A stretch of DNA of 32,190 nucleotides, taken from positions 1-32,190 of the forward strand of contig DATHII010000081.1 in NCBI GenBank assembly GCA_035316885.1, given 5' to 3'. The position numbers and the translations under genes are program-made. This document shows positions 29,953-32,190 of this stretch, piece by piece. The notes below the pieces were generated by a model. The model made no database searches. It saw nothing but the letters and a program-made list of their open reading frames with translations, and was not told where the DNA came from. The stretch is from DASRTE01 sp035316885. GTDB lineage: Bacteria > Actinomycetota > Actinomycetes > Jiangellales > Jiangellaceae. Position 1 is the stretch's first letter, and each line of letters begins with the position of its first letter.

Positions 29953-30912
29953 TCAGCGCGACCCGAGCCGCAGCACGTCGTCGAGCTGTGCCATGGCAGT
30001 CTCCACCACCGGCGCGGGGAACAGGCCGATGCTGTGGACGCCGGCCGCCTCGAGTGCCTCGATGTGGGCGACGGCGTCGTCGACGGTGCCGATCGGGCCG
30101 ATCTCCTTCCACCACTCCGAAGGCATGGTCGCGAGTCCGCTCACGCCCTGCCGGCCGTAGCGCGCCATCAGGTCGTCAAAGAACGGCAGCACGCGGAGCC
30201 CCACGTTCGGGTCCTCGAGCAACGATGCCAGCCAGGGCGCCATCGTCTCGTAGGCGCCGGCCCGATCGTCGTCGACGCAGAGCACCGAGAACACGGCCAC
30301 GTGGAAACCGTCGGGGTTGCCGCACTGCTCGAGCGCCCAGTGCACGTACGACGGGCTGGCCGGCTCGGCCAGCACGACACCGCCGGCCGCCCTTCCCGCC
30401 ATGGCCAGGGACTTCGGCCCGCGCACGCCCGCGAGCAGCGGTGGCGGATCTGTGGGGGGCTGGGCGAGTTGCACGTCGTCGAGGTGCACGTGCTGGCCGT
30501 GCACCGTCACGCGGTCACCGTCGAGGAGACGCCGGACGGCGACGAGCACCTCCTCGAGCGTGGAGACCGGCGAAGCAGGGCGGGCACCCATCTGTTGCAT
30601 CCAGGACTGCACCCCGTGCCCGATGCCTGGCAGCACCCGACCCGGAGCAAGCCCGCACAACGTCGCGATCTCCATCGCCGTGACGGCCGGGTTGCGGGCG
30701 ACTGCGGGCAGGATCCCGATGCCCACCCTCAGCCGCTCGGTCACCGCCAGCGCCGACGCGGCCAGACTCACGCCCGCGGTGTAGAAGCAGTCCTCGATGA
30801 CCCAGAGTTGGTCGGCTCCGCCGCGCTCGAGGCGCCGAGCGAAGTCGGTGACGAGCGGCGGCGGGAAGGTCCGGTCGAAGCACATTCCGATCTCGGCGCG
30901 ATTTGCAGGCAC
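29953..30912 (-). CDS. LLM-class flavin/F420-dependent oxidoreductase
   Basis: A 319-residue luciferase-like TIM-barrel protein: AEIGMCFDRTFPPPLVTDFA, ERGGADQLWVIEDCFY, RLRVGIGILPAVARNPAVTA, GRVLPGIGHG with SWMQQMG, and PPPLLAGVRGPKSLAMAGRA. These match F420-dependent oxidoreductases of the luciferase superfamily. It sits antisense between pta and ackA. In mycobacteria fgd1, also a luciferase-like F420 enzyme, lies beside pta-ackA, but this protein lacks the Fgd1 N-terminus and is probably a different member. Cofactor and substrate are unknown. GTG 30912 is supported by the leaderless box. Confidence 0.85.
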   Translation of the reverse strand: MPANRAEIGMCFDRTFPPPLVTDFARRLERGGADQLWVIEDCFYTAGVSLAASALAVTERLRVGIGILPAVARNPAVTAMEIATLCGLAPGRVLPGIGHGVQSWMQQMGARPASPVSTLEEVLVAVRRLLDGDRVTVHGQHVHLDDVQLAQPPTDPPPLLAGVRGPKSLAMAGRAAGGVVLAEPASPSYVHWALEQCGNPDGFHVAVFSVLCVDDDRAGAYETMAPWLASLLEDPNVGLRVLPFFDDLMARYGRQGVSGLATMPSEWWKEIGPIGTVDDAVAHIEALEAAGVHSIGLFPAPVVETAMAQLDDVLRLGSR

Positions 30913-30918
30913 GGCGGC

Positions 30919-30924
30919 ACCGTA
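30919..30924 (-). promoter_or_regulatory. Candidate leaderless -10 box for the LLM oxidoreductase
   Basis: On the minus strand, TACGGT, 6 nt (GCCGCC), then GTG 30912. There is no ribosome binding site in the spacer. Confidence 0.45.
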
Positions 30925-30962
30925 CCGTCGGCCGCGGACAGCGACTCAGGACGGGACGTTGC

Positions 30963-32159
30963 ATGAGCCGCCATGTGCTGGTCCTCAACTGCGGCTCGTC
31001 GTCGATCAAGTACCAGCTCGTCGACGTCGCCGACGGTAGCGCCGCCTCCGGTGGGCTGATCGAACGCATCGGCGAGCAGGGCGGGCACCTTCATCACGAC
31101 GGGCCGGACGGAGAACTCGACCGCGACGAGGCCATCGCGGACCACGAGGCCGGCCTGGCCGCGGTCCTGGCGGCCTTCGTGGAGACGGGAGCCTCGCTGA
31201 CCGACTACGGCGTCGGCGCGGTCGGACACCGGGTCGTCCACGGCGGCGACCGGTTCGCCGAGCCGGTGCTGATCACCGACGAGGTCGTCGACACCATCGA
31301 GGCCGTGTCCGACCTCGCCCCCCTCCACAACCCGGCGAACCTCGCGGGCATCCGGGTGGCGCGCGCGGCGCTGCCCGACATCGCGCATGTCGCGGTGTTC
31401 GACACGGCATTCCACCAGACCCTGCCTCCGCACGCGTTCACTTATGCGGTGCCGGAGGTCTGGCGCACCGAGCACGGAGTGCGACGGTACGGCTTCCACG
31501 GCACGTCGGTGAAGTATGTCAGCCGGAAGGCGGCCGAGGTGCTCGGACGCGATGCCGGTGACTGCAATCTGGTCGTCCTGCACCTCGGCAACGGCGCCAG
31601 CGCCACCGCCGTCGCCGGCGGCTGCAGCGTGGACACATCCATGGGACTCACCCCGCTCGAGGGCCTGGTGATGGGCACCCGGAGCGGCGACATCGACCCG
31701 GCGGTTGTGGCGCACCTGATCCGCGTCGCGGGGCTGTCCGCCGAGGACGTCGACGACCAACTCAACCGACACAGCGGGCTTTCAGCCCTCGCCGGTGCGA
31801 ACGACATGCGCGACGTGCACCGACGCGCAGATTCCGGCGACCAGGCCGCGCTGCTCGCGCTGGAGGTGTACTGCTACCGGGTCCGCAAGTACATCGGCGC
31901 CTACCACGCGGTCCTGGGCCGCCTCGACGCCCTCGTGTTCACGGCGGGGGTGGGTGAGAACGACCCCGACGTGCGGGCCCGCTCAGTGGCCGGTCTCGAA
32001 CCGATGGGCATCCAGGTCGACCCTGCGCGGAACCATTCACCGAACGGTGACGCCCGGACCATCTCACCGGATGGCGCGGCCGTCGCCGTGCTCGTCGTCC
32101 CGACCAATGAGGAACTGGAGATCGCCCAGCAAGCGCTCATAGCCGCGGCGCAACCATGA
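30963..32159 (+). CDS. ackA: Acetate kinase
   Basis: Converts acetyl phosphate and ADP to acetate and ATP, working with Pta. The 398-residue ASKHA-fold enzyme shows VLVLNCGSSSIKYQL at the N-terminus, GHRVVHGGDRF (active-site Arg), FDTAFHQTLP (catalytic Asp), RRYGFHGTSVKYVS (His), VVLHLGNGASATAV, DTSMGLTPLEGLVMGTRSGD, and FTAGVGENDPDVR with NEELEIA at the end. ATG 30963 is chosen for the family N-terminus, with GGACGGGA upstream. The stop overlaps the next ATG as ATGA. Confidence 0.96.
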   Translation: MSRHVLVLNCGSSSIKYQLVDVADGSAASGGLIERIGEQGGHLHHDGPDGELDRDEAIADHEAGLAAVLAAFVETGASLTDYGVGAVGHRVVHGGDRFAEPVLITDEVVDTIEAVSDLAPLHNPANLAGIRVARAALPDIAHVAVFDTAFHQTLPPHAFTYAVPEVWRTEHGVRRYGFHGTSVKYVSRKAAEVLGRDAGDCNLVVLHLGNGASATAVAGGCSVDTSMGLTPLEGLVMGTRSGDIDPAVVAHLIRVAGLSAEDVDDQLNRHSGLSALAGANDMRDVHRRADSGDQAALLALEVYCYRVRKYIGAYHAVLGRLDALVFTAGVGENDPDVRARSVAGLEPMGIQVDPARNHSPNGDARTISPDGAAVAVLVVPTNEELEIAQQALIAAAQP

Positions 32160-32190
32160 AGCGCACCCTGCAGGACCTCAGTCCACTGAA
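32156..32190 (+). CDS. Start of a gene coupled to ackA (partial)
   Basis: ATG 32156 overlaps the ackA stop by 4 nt and reads MKRTLQDLSPL before the window ends. The overlap suggests co-translation with ackA. Eleven residues are too few to identify the product. Confidence 0.5.
   Translation, partial: MKRTLQDLSPL

Noticed and set aside
1..32190. CRISPR arrays, tRNA and rRNA genes
   Set aside because: No regularly spaced repeats and no tRNA-like cloverleaf or rRNA signature were noticed on reading both strands; the integration site is a protein-gene end, not a tRNA.

Overview
The window is GC-rich and gene-dense, with frequent GTG/TTG starts and ATGA/GTGA gene overlaps. This points to a member of the Actinomycetota. 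The order lpdA (divergent) - trimeric purine nucleoside phosphorylase - phosphomannomutase-family enzyme, with adenosine deaminase and a fumarate reductase/succinate dehydrogenase-type operon nearby, recalls the lpdA-deoD-pmmB-add-sdh neighbourhood of Mycobacterium tuberculosis. I cannot name a genus.

Layout. 1-2.6 kb: start of a divergent lpdA-like flavoprotein gene, then punA and a PMM-family mutase. 2.6-4.0 kb: a decayed CGNR zinc-finger regulator and a decayed MFS transporter, transcribed divergently. 4.0-6.3 kb: a DHFR/RibD-fold protein, a SAM methyltransferase and deoC. 6.3-9.8 kb: a small defective integrated element. It is bounded by an exact 16-bp repeat of the deoC 3' end and holds a tyrosine integrase broken into several frames, a frameshifted molbindin, a further broken small ORF, two secreted-protein genes and two strong hairpins. 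9.8-13.0 kb: an aldehyde dehydrogenase, a shortened paralogue without the catalytic cysteine, and a luciferase-like oxidoreductase. 13.0-16.2 kb: three secreted or exported proteins (SapA-like, CapA-like, Tat-exported FAD oxidase). 16.3-20.8 kb: valS of a type resembling the archaeal/Rickettsia form, then pfkB-surE. 20.9-24.4 kb: a five-gene minus-strand operon of a small Cys/His protein plus frdABCD. 24.6-27.8 kb: a uridine-kinase-like protein, PspC protein, a 90-nt near-palindrome, adenosine deaminase, a membrane-anchored protein and a DUF421 protein. 27.8-32.2 kb: pta, a convergent luciferase-like oxidoreductase, ackA and the first codons of a coupled gene.

Functionally much of the window fits nucleoside salvage and breakdown. 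SurE releases nucleosides, adenosine deaminase deaminates them, PNP yields (deoxy)ribose-1-phosphate, the PMM-family enzyme is a plausible phosphopentomutase, DeoC gives acetaldehyde plus glyceraldehyde-3-phosphate, the aldehyde dehydrogenase would oxidise the acetaldehyde, and Pta-AckA interconverts acetyl-CoA and acetate.

The most notable observations are: the element integrated exactly at the deoC stop codon, separating deoC from its aldehyde dehydrogenases, with 16-bp att repeats and tandem 11-bp arm-type repeats at both ends; a recurring leaderless-promoter pattern (TA-N3-T, 6-7 nt, start codon) before at least seven genes; the 90-nt palindrome; and a catalytically dead ALDH partner. Several genes carry single-base frameshifts. 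These may be real decay or assembly errors, but missing segments in the MFS and CGNR genes favour real decay there.
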